Shown here: piece after piece, positions 1 through 9,029 of the stretch
Layout: the number at the start of each line of letters is the position of its first letter
How positions within the stretch are numbered: position 1 is the first letter of the stretch
From: Azospirillum agricola
GTDB lineage: Bacteria > Pseudomonadota > Alphaproteobacteria > Azospirillales > Azospirillaceae
DNA length: 64,000 nucleotides
NCBI RefSeq assembly: GCF_017876095.1
Contig: NZ_JAGINM010000007.1
Location: 292,511 to 356,510, forward strand
Direction of reading: 5' to 3'
Program-made: the position numbers and the translations under genes
The notes under the pieces: generated by a model
The model's database searches: none
Seen by the model: the letters and a program-made list of their open reading frames with translations, nothing else
What the model was told of the DNA's origin: nothing

Positions 1-3000
1 GCCGCCACCCGGTCTGCCGCCACCCAGCCCGCTCCCGACAAGCCGGTCGCGTCGGCGGGCCGGGTCGGGGTGCGGGTGGCCGACCAGCCCGAAGCCAGCC
101 GCGTGACCTTCGACTGGCCGGCTCCGGTCGAGTATTCGGTGAAGCGCGACGGCGCCGCCGTCACCGTGACCTTCGACAAGGGCGGCTCGGCCGATCTGGC
201 GCAGGCGGCGAGGGCCAGCCTGCGCAACGTCCGCAACATCGAGCAGTTCCGTCAGCCCAACGGCGCGCTGGCCGTCACCTTCGTGGTGCCGCAGGATTCC
301 GAGGTCAGGGATTCCAAGTCCGGCCGCAGCGTCGTCCTCGACGTGCTGAACGCCGGGACCCGCAAGGGGCCGGTCGCCGAAACCCCGGCCGGCACCATCA
401 CCACGGTGCGCCCCGATCCGGTTCCGGCGCAATCCCCCGGCGCGCCGCCGGCAGCCGCTCCGGTTCCGGCCCCCCCGGCTCCGGCCGCGCCGATGGCGCC
501 GCCGCCCAAGGAGCCGCCGACGGTGGCCTCGGCGCGGTCGGGCAGCTCGGCGGTGGCGTCCAACGCGGCCACCGCCTCGGCGGCCTCCCCTCCGGCGGAG
601 GAGGCGAAGCCGCAGCCCGCGCCCGGCCCGAAGGGGCCGACCCTGACCTTCGAGACGGGCGGCCCGGCGTCGATCGCCGTCTACCCGCGCGCGGGTCAGC
701 TCTACATCGTCTTCGACCGGCCGATGCCCATCGGGGCGGGGAAGGTTTCCGGGCCGGGTTCCGAGTTGATGGGCCGGATCGAGCCGGTCCCGGCGACCGG
801 CGGCACCGCCTTCCGCACCAAGATCGGTCCGATGGTCTGGCCGACGGTGGAACGGAAGGGCACGACCTGGACGGTCACATCCTCCGCCCGGCCGGTGAAC
901 ATGAGCGGCGCCAACGACCTGCGGATCGATGCGGAGCCGGACTTTCTGCTCGGCGCGCGGCTGCTGGTGCGGGCGCCCGACGCGGCGAACGTCGTTCAGA
1001 TCTCCGACCCCGACGTCGGCGACCGCGTGCAGGTGGTGCCGCTGCCCGGCCCCGGCCTGGGCGTGGCCGAGTCCCGGCGCTACCCGGACCTGGAGGTCAT
1101 GCCTTCCTACCAGGGCGTGGTGGTGCGGCCGATCTCCGACAACGTCACCGTCCGCCCGGTGAAGGAAGGGGTGGAGCTGACCTCCGCCGGCGGGCTGCAC
1201 ATGTCGCCGGCCGCCGACGCCGGCAACCCGGCCGCCGGCCAGCCCGCCGCGCCCTTCCCGCAGATGCCGCAGCCGTCGCCGACGGCCCAGGGGACGGGTG
1301 GCTCGCCGGGCGGATCCTCGTCCGCCAGGGGCGTGGCGGAGCCGCAGCTCCAGGGGCGCCGGCTGTTCAACCTGCCGGCCTGGAAGCACGGCGACCTCGA
1401 CCATTACACCGATTCGCGGCAGGAGCTTCAGCTCGCCGTCGTCAACGCTCCGGAATCGGAACGGCCGAAGGCGCAGCTCGACCTCGCGCGCTTCTACTTC
1501 GCCAACGGCTTCGGGCAGGAGACGCTGGGCATGCTCGACGTGCTCCAGCAGGGCCAGCCCGACCTGGAGGGTTGGCCGGAGTTCCGCGCCCTGCGCGGCG
1601 CGGCCCGCGTGCTGACCGGCGATCTCGCCGGCGGCGAGGCCGACCTGACCGTGCCCAGCCTCGCCGGCAACCCGGAGGCCGCGCTGTGGCGTGCCGCCAT
1701 CGCGGCGGAGAAGCGCGACTGGCCGGCGGCGATGGCCGGCTTCAAGGCGACCTCGGGGATCCTGAACTCCTATCCCGACCCGATGATCGGCAAGCTCGGG
1801 CTGAGGGCGGCCGAGGCGGCGCTGGAGACCCAGGATCCGACCAACGCCAAGCGCCTGATCGATCGCGTGCTGGAGCGCAGCGGCCCGGAGGCCGAGGAAC
1901 GGCCGGACGTGCAGTATCTGCGCGGCCTCTACTACGCCCAGACCGGCGAGACCGACCGCGCCCGCGAGCAGCTCCAGCAATCCTACCAGAGCCTCGACCG
2001 GCTCTACCGCGCCAAGGCCGGGCTGGCCCTGACCAACCTGGAGCTGGCGGAGGGCCGGATGTCGCCGACCGCCGCCGCCGAGCAGCTCGCCGGCCTGACC
2101 TTCACCTGGCGCGGCGACGACCTGGAGATGCAGATCCGCTCGCGCATGGGCGAGGTGCTGATCGCCGGCGGCAAATACGCCGAGGGCTTCAACACGATGA
2201 AGGAGACGGCGGCCCTGGTCGCCGACACCCCGCGCGCCGAGGCGATCACCAAGGACATGTCGCGCATCTTCGCCGACCTCTACAAGGACGGCGCCGCCCG
2301 GCTGCCGACGCTGGAGGCGCTTCAGCTCTACGACCAGTTCCGCGAGCTGACCCCGGTGGGCGAGGCCGGCGACGAGATCATCCGCCAGCTCGCCGAGCGG
2401 CTGATCGCCGTCGACCTCCTGAACCGCGCCGCCGACCTGTTGCAGCATCAGGTCGAATACCGGCTGGCCGGCCAGGACAAGGCGCGCATCGGCACGCGGC
2501 TGGCGTCGATCCGGCTGCTCGACAACAAGCCGGAGGAGGCGCTGAAGGCGCTGGAGCTGTCCAACGTGCCGGGCATCCCGGCCGACCTGATGGCGGAACG
2601 CCGGCTGATGCAGGCCAAGGCGATGGCCGAGCTGAACCGCGGCGACGAGGCGTTGCGCCTGCTGGCCGAGGACGACAGCACCAACGCCAACCTGCTGCGG
2701 GTGGACATCGCGTGGCGCGGCCAGAAATGGGACGCCGCCGCGCTGGCGCTGAACAAGGTGATCGGCCCGCCGCCGCCGGCCGGGCAGATTCTCGACCCCG
2801 GCGCCTCGCAGCTCGTGCTGAACCGGGCCGTGGCGCTGGCGCTGGCCGGCGACGGCACCGGACTGAGCCAGATGCGCAAGGATTTCGAGCCGGCGATGAA
2901 GGGCGGTCCCAACGAGGACGCCTTCCGCGTGCTGACCCGGCCGGAGCAGGCGCTGGGGCTGATCGACGTCAGCACCATCCGCAGCCGGGTGGCCGAGGTC

Positions 3001-3066
3001 GACATGTTCCAGAAATTCCTGAAGAACTACCGCGGCAAACAGACCGCCGCCAAGCCGACGAGCTGA
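1..3066 (+). CDS. TPR-repeat protein, 5' end outside the window
   Basis: The frame is open from base 1, so the true start lies upstream; a GTG at 70 is the first start codon inside the window but need not be the real one. The N-terminal part looks like a beta-rich domain. Proline/alanine-rich linkers lie near bases 415-640 and 1210-1340. From about base 1400 to the end the protein is helical with tetratricopeptide-like repeats (for example LARFYFANGF and LRGLYYAQTGETDRA). TPR arrays bind other proteins, so a scaffold or envelope role is likely, but no enzyme motif is visible. It sits a few kilobases from the flagellar operons and reads toward a convergent FAS1 gene. A link to motility is only suggested by position. 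Confidence 0.75.
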   Translation, partial: AATRSAATQPAPDKPVASAGRVGVRVADQPEASRVTFDWPAPVEYSVKRDGAAVTVTFDKGGSADLAQAARASLRNVRNIEQFRQPNGALAVTFVVPQDSEVRDSKSGRSVVLDVLNAGTRKGPVAETPAGTITTVRPDPVPAQSPGAPPAAAPVPAPPAPAAPMAPPPKEPPTVASARSGSSAVASNAATASAASPPAEEAKPQPAPGPKGPTLTFETGGPASIAVYPRAGQLYIVFDRPMPIGAGKVSGPGSELMGRIEPVPATGGTAFRTKIGPMVWPTVERKGTTWTVTSSARPVNMSGANDLRIDAEPDFLLGARLLVRAPDAANVVQISDPDVGDRVQVVPLPGPGLGVAESRRYPDLEVMPSYQGVVVRPISDNVTVRPVKEGVELTSAGGLHMSPAADAGNPAAGQPAAPFPQMPQPSPTAQGTGGSPGGSSSARGVAEPQLQGRRLFNLPAWKHGDLDHYTDSRQELQLAVVNAPESERPKAQLDLARFYFANGFGQETLGMLDVLQQGQPDLEGWPEFRALRGAARVLTGDLAGGEADLTVPSLAGNPEAALWRAAIAAEKRDWPAAMAGFKATSGILNSYPDPMIGKLGLRAAEAALETQDPTNAKRLIDRVLERSGPEAEERPDVQYLRGLYYAQTGETDRAREQLQQSYQSLDRLYRAKAGLALTNLELAEGRMSPTAAAEQLAGLTFTWRGDDLEMQIRSRMGEVLIAGGKYAEGFNTMKETAALVADTPRAEAITKDMSRIFADLYKDGAARLPTLEALQLYDQFRELTPVGEAGDEIIRQLAERLIAVDLLNRAADLLQHQVEYRLAGQDKARIGTRLASIRLLDNKPEEALKALELSNVPGIPADLMAERRLMQAKAMAELNRGDEALRLLAEDDSTNANLLRVDIAWRGQKWDAAALALNKVIGPPPPAGQILDPGASQLVLNRAVALALAGDGTGLSQMRKDFEPAMKGGPNEDAFRVLTRPEQALGLIDVSTIRSRVAEVDMFQKFLKNYRGKQTAAKPTS

Positions 3067-3094
3067 AAAAACCCCTCTCCCTGAGGGAGAGGGG
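3066..3094 (-). terminator. Rho-independent terminator of the FAS1 gene
   Basis: The perfect hairpin CCCCTCTCC/GGAGAGGGG at 3072-3094 is followed on the minus strand by six T residues (the A run at 3066-3071). It lies just past the stop of the leftward FAS1 gene and just past the stop of the rightward TPR gene, so the hairpin serves the minus strand best. Its sequence belongs to the palindrome family repeated elsewhere in this window. Confidence 0.8.
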
Positions 3095-3134
3095 TTGGGG
3101 CAAGGGGGGCGCGAAAGTCCCCGTTACCGCGCCG

Positions 3135-3680
3135 TCACTTCGGCAGCAGGACCTTGTCGATGACATGGACCACGCCGTTCGACTGATCGACGTCGGCGAT
3201 GGTGACGGTGGCCTTGTTGCCGGCCGCGTCGGCGATCATGACCTTGCCGCCCTGCTCCATGACGGTGATCTGCTCGCCCTCCACCGTCTTCAGCATCGCC
3301 TTGCCGTTGCCCTTCTTGATGTCGGCGGCGAGGTCCTTGGCGCGCAGGGTGCCGGGGACGACGTGGTAGGTGAGGATCTTGGTGAGCTGGCCCTTGTTCT
3401 CCGGCTTCAGCAGCGTGTCCACCGTGCCCTTGGGCAGGGCGTCGAAGGCGGCGTTGGTGGGGGCGAAGACGGTGAAGGGCCCCTTGCCGTTGAGGGTGTC
3501 GACCAGACCGGCGGCCTTCACGGCCGCAACCAGCGTGGTGTGGTCCTTCGACTGGGATGCGTTCTCGACAATGGTCTTGGTGGGATACATAGGAGCCCCG
3601 CCGACAGTCTTTTCCATCGCCGCAAAAGCGGAGCCGGCAAAAAGAAGAGTGGCGAGGGCCACGGTCGCAGCCTTCTTCAT
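3135..3680 (-). CDS. Secreted fasciclin (FAS1) domain protein
   Basis: The 181-residue protein begins with a clear Sec signal peptide (MKKAATVALATLLFAGSAFA, about residues 1-20), followed by a single FAS1 domain (about 35-180). The H1 box (FTVFAPTNAAFDALP), the YHVVPG box and the closing GVVHVIDKVLLP strand are all visible. Single-domain bacterial FAS1 proteins are periplasmic or extracellular and are linked to adhesion and surface contact. The gene is monocistronic between convergent and co-directional neighbours and has its own terminator. Its substrate or partner cannot be told from sequence. Confidence 0.92.
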   Translation of the reverse strand: MKKAATVALATLLFAGSAFAAMEKTVGGAPMYPTKTIVENASQSKDHTTLVAAVKAAGLVDTLNGKGPFTVFAPTNAAFDALPKGTVDTLLKPENKGQLTKILTYHVVPGTLRAKDLAADIKKGNGKAMLKTVEGEQITVMEQGGKVMIADAAGNKATVTIADVDQSNGVVHVIDKVLLPK

Positions 3681-3832
3681 AGCGATCCCTCATGCATTTG
3701 GAGTCTGCTCTTGGCAGACACATCACATTTACGGAGGGACGCCGAAATCAGATCACGGAAATCGGCGCTGAAGCGCCGATTCTCTTCGTTCTTGAGGTGG
3801 TAGCCAATTTGGCGTAGCGGCCCGGCCGCCGT

Positions 3833-5731
3833 TCAGAGCTGGACCTGGGTGCCCAGTTCGACCACGCGGTTGGGCGGCAGCTTGAAGAAGTCGGTGGCGC
3901 TGACCGAGGTGCGGGACATGACGACGAACAGCTTCTCGCGCCACAGCGCCATCTGCGAGTTCATCTGCGGGATCAGCGTCTCGCGCCCGAGGAAGAAGGA
4001 GGTCGCCATCACGTCGAACTCCAGCCCGAACGCCTTGCACAGGCGCAGCGCCTTCGGGATGTTCGGTTCCTGGGAGAAGCCGTAGCGGACGGTGATGCGG
4101 TAGAAGCCCTCCGCCAGCCCCTCGACCAGCACGCGGTCCTTGGCCGGCACGCGCGGCACGTCGTCGACCACCACGGTCACGAAGACGACGCGCTCGTGCA
4201 TCACCTGATTGTGCTTCAGGTTGTGCAGCAGGGCGATCGGCACCGTGTTGGAACTGGAAGTCATGAAGACCGCCGTGCCCTTCACCCGGTGGATGTCGGT
4301 GGATTTGGCCTGCCGCCGGATGAAGGCGTCGAGCGGCAGCGATTCCTCGGCCAGCCGGATGCTCAGCACCGCGCGGCCACGCCGCCACGTCGCCATCAGC
4401 CCGACCGTCACCACGGCGATGGCCAGCGGCACCCAGCCGCCATGCGGGATCTTGACCGCGTTGGCGGCGAAGAAGGACAGGTCGACCATCAGGAAGCCGC
4501 CGCCGACGGCGAGGCAGAGCGGCAGGCTCCAGTTCCAGCGGCGGTGGGCGACGACCAGGGCGAGCAGGGTGGTGATGATCATGTCGCCGGTGACGGCGAT
4601 GCCGTAGGCCGAGGCCAGCCGGCTCGACGACTGGAAGACCACGACCAGCCCGATCACCGCGAAGCACAGGCCCCAGTTGGCGCGCGGGATGTAGATCTGC
4701 CCCTCCTCCTCGTTGGAGGTGTGGCGGATGTCCAGCCGCGGGCACAGGCCGAGCTGCACCGCCTGCCGGGTCAGGGAGAAGACGCCGGAGATCACCGCCT
4801 GGCTGGCGATGACCGCCGCCATGGTCGACAGCCCGATCATCGGGTAGAGGCCCCAGTCGGGCGCCAGCAGGTAGAAGGGGCTGCGCACCGCGGAGGGATC
4901 GCTCAGCAGCAGGGCGCACTGGCCCAGATAGTTCAGCAGGAGCGCCGGCAGGACGATGAACAGCCAGGCGATCTGGATGGGACGCCGGCCGAAATGGCCC
5001 ATGTCGGCGTAGAGCGCTTCGCCGCCGGTCACGGCCAGCACCACCGCCCCCAGCACCAGGAAGCCGGCGGTGCCGTTCTCCAGGAAGAAGCTGGCGGCGT
5101 AGCGCGGGTCGAAGGCGACCAGGATCGCCGGCTCCCGCACCACCTCGATCAGGCCGAGGATGCCGAGCGTGGTGAACCAGGCCAGCATGATCGGGCCGAA
5201 CAGGCTGCCGACCCGCGAGGTGCCGTGGCTCTGGATGGCGAAGAGCGCGATCAGGATGGCGACCGTCACCGGCACCACCGCCGATCCCAGCGCCGGCTCC
5301 GCGACCTCCAGCCCCTCCACCGCCGACAGCACCGACATCGCCGGCGTGATCATGCCGTCGCCGTAGAAGAGCGAGGCGCCGAACAGGCCGAGCGCCGTCA
5401 GCAGCGTCAGCTTGCCCGAGGAATCGGGTCGCCGGGTGCTGGCCAGCGCCAGCAGCGACAGGATGCCGCCCTCGCCCTTGTTGTCGGCGCGCATGACGAA
5501 GATCACGTATTTGACCGTCACCACGATGACCAGCGCCCAGAACACCAGCGACATGATGCCCATGATGTTGGCGGGGGTGAGCGGCAGGCCATGCTCGCCG
5601 CCGAAGCATTCCCTGAGCGTGTAGAGCGGGCTCGTCCCGATGTCGCCGTACACGACGCCGAGCGCACCGAACGTGAGACCCGCGAGCTTGCCCGTGTCGG
5701 GCGTCGCGGCCTTCAAAGTCGTGTCTGACAT
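3833..5731 (-). CDS. kup: Kup-type potassium uptake protein
   Basis: This 632-residue protein has the family length and about 12 membrane segments in its first two thirds, then a soluble C-terminal region. The N-terminal signature GALGVVYGDIGTSPLYT in the first membrane helix is diagnostic of KUP/HAK/KT transporters, which take up K+ in symport with protons. The ATG at 5731 was chosen because it opens the conserved N-terminus; the frame stays open far upstream, but that part is non-homologous. It is monocistronic, downstream of and co-directional with fliO-fliP, with about 200 bases between. Confidence 0.95.
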   Translation of the reverse strand: MSDTTLKAATPDTGKLAGLTFGALGVVYGDIGTSPLYTLRECFGGEHGLPLTPANIMGIMSLVFWALVIVVTVKYVIFVMRADNKGEGGILSLLALASTRRPDSSGKLTLLTALGLFGASLFYGDGMITPAMSVLSAVEGLEVAEPALGSAVVPVTVAILIALFAIQSHGTSRVGSLFGPIMLAWFTTLGILGLIEVVREPAILVAFDPRYAASFFLENGTAGFLVLGAVVLAVTGGEALYADMGHFGRRPIQIAWLFIVLPALLLNYLGQCALLLSDPSAVRSPFYLLAPDWGLYPMIGLSTMAAVIASQAVISGVFSLTRQAVQLGLCPRLDIRHTSNEEEGQIYIPRANWGLCFAVIGLVVVFQSSSRLASAYGIAVTGDMIITTLLALVVAHRRWNWSLPLCLAVGGGFLMVDLSFFAANAVKIPHGGWVPLAIAVVTVGLMATWRRGRAVLSIRLAEESLPLDAFIRRQAKSTDIHRVKGTAVFMTSSSNTVPIALLHNLKHNQVMHERVVFVTVVVDDVPRVPAKDRVLVEGLAEGFYRITVRYGFSQEPNIPKALRLCKAFGLEFDVMATSFFLGRETLIPQMNSQMALWREKLFVVMSRTSVSATDFFKLPPNRVVELGTQVQL

Positions 5732-5937
5732 GGATGGAGCAGGGTCCGAAAAGGGTCCGAGAGTGGGACGGCGATGCCTCAGCCAAGGGACCGATGCCGT
5801 GGAAAACCATCCGGCGTGTCGGCGACCATGGCCACCCTCATACGCGTTTCCGCGCTGCAACGCCAGTGCGGCCTTGAAGCCCGCCCTTCCCGGCGGCCGG
5901 CTGCGACGAAGTGCGCGGAATCCCCGTTCGGGCGGGT

Positions 5938-6696
5938 TCAGAGCGTCCCGAAACTGCGGGCGAGCGACCCGGCGATCAGGTACCAGCCGTCGACCAGAAC
6001 GAAGAAGATGATCTTGAACGGAATCGCCACCATGGTCGGCGGCAGCATCATCATGCCCATCGCCATCAGGATCGACGACACCACCATGTCGATGATCAGG
6101 AAGGGCAGGAACAGCAGGAAGCCGATCTCGAACCCGCGCTTGATCTCCGAGATCATGAAGGCCGGGACCAGCACATGCAGCGGGGTGTCGGCCGGCTCCT
6201 GCACGTTCTGGAGCCGCGCCATGTCCATGAACAGGCGCAGGTCCTTCTCGCCGGTGTGATTCAGCATGAATTCGCGCAGGGGGCCGACGGTGCGGCGGAA
6301 CGCCTCGACCTCGTCGATCTCCTGGTTGATCAGAGGCTGGATGCCCTGGGTGTAGGAGCGCTCGAAGACCGGGGCCATGACGAAGAAGGTCAGGAACAGC
6401 GCCAGCGACATCATCACCGTCGTCGGCGGCACCTGCTGCACGCCCAGCGCGTTGCGCAGGAAGGACAGCACGATGACGATGCGGGTGAAGGCCGTCATCA
6501 TGATCAGGATCGACGGGGCCAGCGACAGCACCGTGATCAGCGCCACCATCTGGACGATGCGGCCGGTCGCGGTGCCGCCCGCGTCGCCCAGGTCGAAGGT
6601 CAGGCTCTGGGCCAGCGCCGGCCCGGCGCACAGCCCGGCGGTGACGCCGACCAGCAGCGCCAGCGCCACGGCGGCGAGAAGGCGGCGGGCGCTCAC
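5938..6696 (-). CDS. fliP: Flagellar export apparatus protein FliP
   Basis: The 252-residue protein has a signal-like first helix (LLAAVALALLVGVTAG) and four further membrane segments. The family motifs are clear: LSLAPSILIMMTAFTRIVIV near the N-terminus and FLIIDMVVSSILMAMGMMML in the C-terminal half. FliP forms the pentameric core of the type III export gate with FliQ and FliR, encoded in the divergent operon. The GTG start at 6696 overlaps the fliO stop (GTGA), so the two are translationally coupled. The last gene of the leftward flagellar operon. Confidence 0.96.
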   Translation of the reverse strand: MSARRLLAAVALALLVGVTAGLCAGPALAQSLTFDLGDAGGTATGRIVQMVALITVLSLAPSILIMMTAFTRIVIVLSFLRNALGVQQVPPTTVMMSLALFLTFFVMAPVFERSYTQGIQPLINQEIDEVEAFRRTVGPLREFMLNHTGEKDLRLFMDMARLQNVQEPADTPLHVLVPAFMISEIKRGFEIGFLLFLPFLIIDMVVSSILMAMGMMMLPPTMVAIPFKIIFFVLVDGWYLIAGSLARSFGTL

Positions 6697-7031
6697 GGCG
6701 CGGACTCCCCGCCGCGCGGAGGGAGCGGGGCCGGCTGGGCCGCCGCCGCGCTCAGCGTGCTGTGGAAATCGGCGGCCGGCGCGCTTTCCACCACGAGGTC
6801 GCCGGTGGCGCTCAGCAGGATCAGGTGCTCGCGGTCGTCGCGGCGGACCAGAACCAACCGGCGCTTGGCGTCCAGCGCCATCACCTCGACGACGCCGAGG
6901 CGGCGGTGGCGCATCGTTCCGGCGGTGACGCCGCCGAGTCCGATCCGCCGCATCAGCCACGCCACCGCGACGATCAGCAGGACGACGAACAGGAGCGCCA
7001 TCACGAACTTGATGTACTGGTCGAGATCCAT
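6693..7031 (-). CDS. fliO: Flagellar biosynthesis protein FliO
   Basis: A 112-residue bitopic protein: a short periplasmic N-terminus, one membrane helix (about residues 8-27, FVMALLFVVLLIVAVAWLM), then a cytoplasmic FliO domain with the pattern LGVVEVMALDAKRRLVLVRRD. FliO helps assemble the FliP ring. Its stop overlaps the GTG of fliP and it follows the unknown gene by three bases, so the four genes form one operon. A proline-rich C-terminal tail is not part of the conserved domain. Confidence 0.9.
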   Translation of the reverse strand: MDLDQYIKFVMALLFVVLLIVAVAWLMRRIGLGGVTAGTMRHRRLGVVEVMALDAKRRLVLVRRDDREHLILLSATGDLVVESAPAADFHSTLSAAAAQPAPLPPRGGESAP

Positions 7032-7034
7032 GGC

Positions 7035-7448
7035 TCAGGTCGGCTCGTCGTCGGACACGGGGGAGGGCGGGGTGGCGGAGTGCGCGGCGGAGTGCGTGGC
7101 CGGGCCGCGCCCATAGGCGGCGGCGGCGCGCTGGCGGGCGGTGTGCGGATCGTCGCGCCCGTCCAGCGCCGCGTCGCGGGTGGCGTGCTGGGTCCTCAGC
7201 GCGGCGGCCAGCGGATCGAGCGCCGCCACCAGATCGCCCAGCGGACCGAGCAGCGCCTGCGCCTCGGCGCGGGGCAGGGACTCGGCGGCGGCGCACAGGG
7301 TGGCGACCCGCTCCTCCAGGCCGGCCAGATCGATGAGCACGCCGGAGTCGGCCTCCCGGCGGGCTTCGGCCAGGGCGTCGGCCAGCGCCGCGATGCCGGC
7401 GGCGGATGGGGGAGGGGGAAGGGGGAGAGGGGCGGACGGTTCGGTCAA
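7035..7448 (-). CDS. Unknown helical protein in the fliOP operon
   Basis: The 137-residue frame starts at TTG (7448), overlapping the stop of the upstream FlhB-C-like gene as TTGA; no other start gives such coupling. The N-terminus and C-terminus are proline/alanine-rich and probably disordered. The middle (about 18-95) is amphipathic helix with heptad-like leucines, and an AAAAYGR motif precedes the tail. The small size, helical nature and flagellar setting resemble export chaperones such as FlgN or FliT, but I see no decisive motif. Treat the chaperone idea as a guess. Confidence 0.65.
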   Translation of the reverse strand: MTEPSAPLPLPPPPSAAGIAALADALAEARREADSGVLIDLAGLEERVATLCAAAESLPRAEAQALLGPLGDLVAALDPLAAALRTQHATRDAALDGRDDPHTARQRAAAAYGRGPATHSAAHSATPPSPVSDDEPT

Positions 7449-7897
7449 GGGACGCTGGCCTCCTCGTCGGCGTCGTCGGTCGGCGCCGGCGGCAGGGTGC
7501 CGTTGGCGCGGTAGACATGGGCGAGGATTTCGGCGACGGCGGCGATGGCCTCGACCGGGATGTCGCTGTCGACCTCGATGGCGGACAGCACCTCGACCAG
7601 ATCGGCGTCCTCGCGCACCTTCACGCCGTTGGCGAAGGCCAGCTCCAGGATCTGCTCGGCGACCGTGCCCTTTCCGGTGGCGACGATGCGCGGCAGCGAC
7701 TGGGTGCCCAGCTCGTATTTCAGCGCCACCGCCACCGGGCGGCGGGCGGTCCGATCCCGGCCGGCCGGCCGGTCCGCCGGTCGATCCGTCTGGGGGGGCG
7801 GGCGGTCGGTCTGGGGCGGAGGCGCGGGCACGCGGGGATACCTGCCGGAAAGTCTGGAGCGACGCCCCCGAGCGCTCGGCTCGGGCGATGCCGGCAT
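7445..7897 (-). CDS. FlhB C-terminal-domain homologue (FlhX-like)
   Basis: The C-terminal ~95 residues match the cytoplasmic domain of FlhB after its cleavage site (VAVALKYELG, then AEQILELAFANGVKV and IPVEAIAAVAEILAHVYR), without membrane helices. Such stand-alone copies (FlhX, or YscU/HrcU-type switch proteins) occur beside full-length FlhB, which is also present here. In other bacteria they can replace the cleaved FlhB fragment. The first ~50 residues are low complexity with a perfect tandem PPPQTDR repeat. The ATG at 7897 is the longest start; translation could begin later. First gene of the leftward flagellar operon. Confidence 0.85.
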   Translation of the reverse strand: MPASPEPSARGRRSRLSGRYPRVPAPPPQTDRPPPQTDRPADRPAGRDRTARRPVAVALKYELGTQSLPRIVATGKGTVAEQILELAFANGVKVREDADLVEVLSAIEVDSDIPVEAIAAVAEILAHVYRANGTLPPAPTDDADEEASVP

Positions 7898-7912
7898 CCT
7901 GGACCGGCAGGC

Positions 7913-7927
7913 TTAACGAAGTGTAAA
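7913..7927. promoter_or_regulatory. CtrA-like box in the divergent flagellar promoter region
   Basis: TTAA, seven bases, then TAAA (7913-7916 and 7924-7927) matches the CtrA consensus TTAA-N7-TTAA in seven of eight positions. It stands 16 bases before the start of the leftward flagellar operon and about 190 bases before flgB. The kinase cckA, which feeds CtrA, is encoded in the same cluster. Binding is inferred only from the pattern. Confidence 0.45.
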
Positions 7928-8119
7928 GGCGGGGCGTTCGCCGCACCCCGCGACGTCCGCCCCGGCCTCCGCGCGGAGCCCCCGCCGGGCCGTACATCGG
8001 GGCGTTCGACCGGCCCGATTCATCTTTCGTTAACGCAAAAGGACGACCATGCTGGAGACGTGGTTCATCCGCCCAATCCTGGCGCGGACGGGACGGCGTC
8101 CTCATCCGGAACGTGGGCC

Positions 8120-8524
8120 ATGGACCTCGGAAATCTCGGCCTCTTCAAGCTGATGTCGCGCAGGATGGACTGGCTGACCCAGCGCCAGGAGGTCATCTCG
8201 CAGAACATCGCCAACGCCGACACCCCGGAATACAAGACCAAGGATCTGAAATCCTTCACCTTCCGCGACGCGCTGAGCGACAGCCGCCGCCTGACGCCGA
8301 CGGCGACCAACGCCTCGCATCTGGCCGGCACGCGCGGTCCCGGCGGCATGGCGCAGGAGCAGAAGGTCCGCGATCCCTACGAGACGGCGCCGGACGGCAA
8401 CAACGTCATCCTCGAAGACCAGATGATGCGGATGAGCCAGAATTCGATGGATTATCAGACCATGACCAACCTGTATAAGAAGCAGGTGATGATGATCAAG
8501 TCGGCGATCCGCACCGGCGGCTGA
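8120..8524 (+). CDS. flgB: Flagellar basal-body rod protein FlgB
   Basis: The 134-residue protein has the flagellar rod signature near the N-terminus (QEVISQNIANADTPEYKTKD) and the coiled C-terminus typical of proximal rod subunits (NSMDYQTMTNLYKKQ). The ATG at 8120 gives the usual family length; a frame open upstream is not conserved. First gene of the rightward operon flgB-flgC-fliE-fliQ-fliR-flhB. The product is exported through the gate made by its own neighbours and forms the rod base at the MS ring. Confidence 0.96.
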   Translation: MDLGNLGLFKLMSRRMDWLTQRQEVISQNIANADTPEYKTKDLKSFTFRDALSDSRRLTPTATNASHLAGTRGPGGMAQEQKVRDPYETAPDGNNVILEDQMMRMSQNSMDYQTMTNLYKKQVMMIKSAIRTGG

Positions 8525-8578
8525 CGGGTGTCCGGCCCGGCTGCGGCGGGCGGGTTTGAGGTTTGAGGAGGGTACGGC

Positions 8579-8989
8579 ATGGATCTCTACCAATCGATGG
8601 CGGTCTCCGCCTCGGGCATGAAGGCGCAGGGCACGCGCCTGAAGGTCATTTCGGAGAATCTGGCCAACGCCAACACCACGGCGGAGACGCCGGGCGATCT
8701 TCCCTACCGCCGCAAGGTCGTGACCTTCCAGAATGTGCTGGACCGCACGATGGACGTCGAGAAGGTCCGCGTCGGCAAGATCGACGTCGACAAGGGCGAC
8801 TTCCAGCGCCGCTACGATCCGTCGCACCCCTCGGCCGACGCCGACGGCTATGTTTTGCTGCCCAACGTCAGTTCCGTGATCGAGGCGATGGACATGCGCG
8901 AGGCCCAGCGCAGCTACGAGGCCAACCTGTCCGCCATCGACACCGCGCGCCAGATGCTGACGCGCACCATCGAAATCCTGCGCACCTGA
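8579..8989 (+). CDS. flgC: Flagellar basal-body rod protein FlgC
   Basis: 136 residues with the rod signature (SGMKAQGTRLKVISENLANA) and the C-terminal coiled segment (MREAQRSYEANLSAIDTARQ). A strong ribosome site (GAGGAGGG) precedes the ATG. The protein polymerises with FlgB into the proximal rod. It lies 54 bases after flgB in the same operon. Confidence 0.97.
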   Translation: MDLYQSMAVSASGMKAQGTRLKVISENLANANTTAETPGDLPYRRKVVTFQNVLDRTMDVEKVRVGKIDVDKGDFQRRYDPSHPSADADGYVLLPNVSSVIEAMDMREAQRSYEANLSAIDTARQMLTRTIEILRT

Positions 8990-9029
8990 CGCGCGGGACC
9001 GGTAAACGCCAGACTACGGAACCGCCATC

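Noticed and set aside
1572..3803. A 743-codon rightward frame overlapping the TPR gene and the FAS1 gene
   Set aside because: Arg/Gly/Pro-rich shadow in another frame; both real genes have clear domains and their own starts.
8021..8044. A second CtrA site around GTTAACG before flgB
   Set aside because: Only one TTAA half is present with the needed spacing, so it was not listed.
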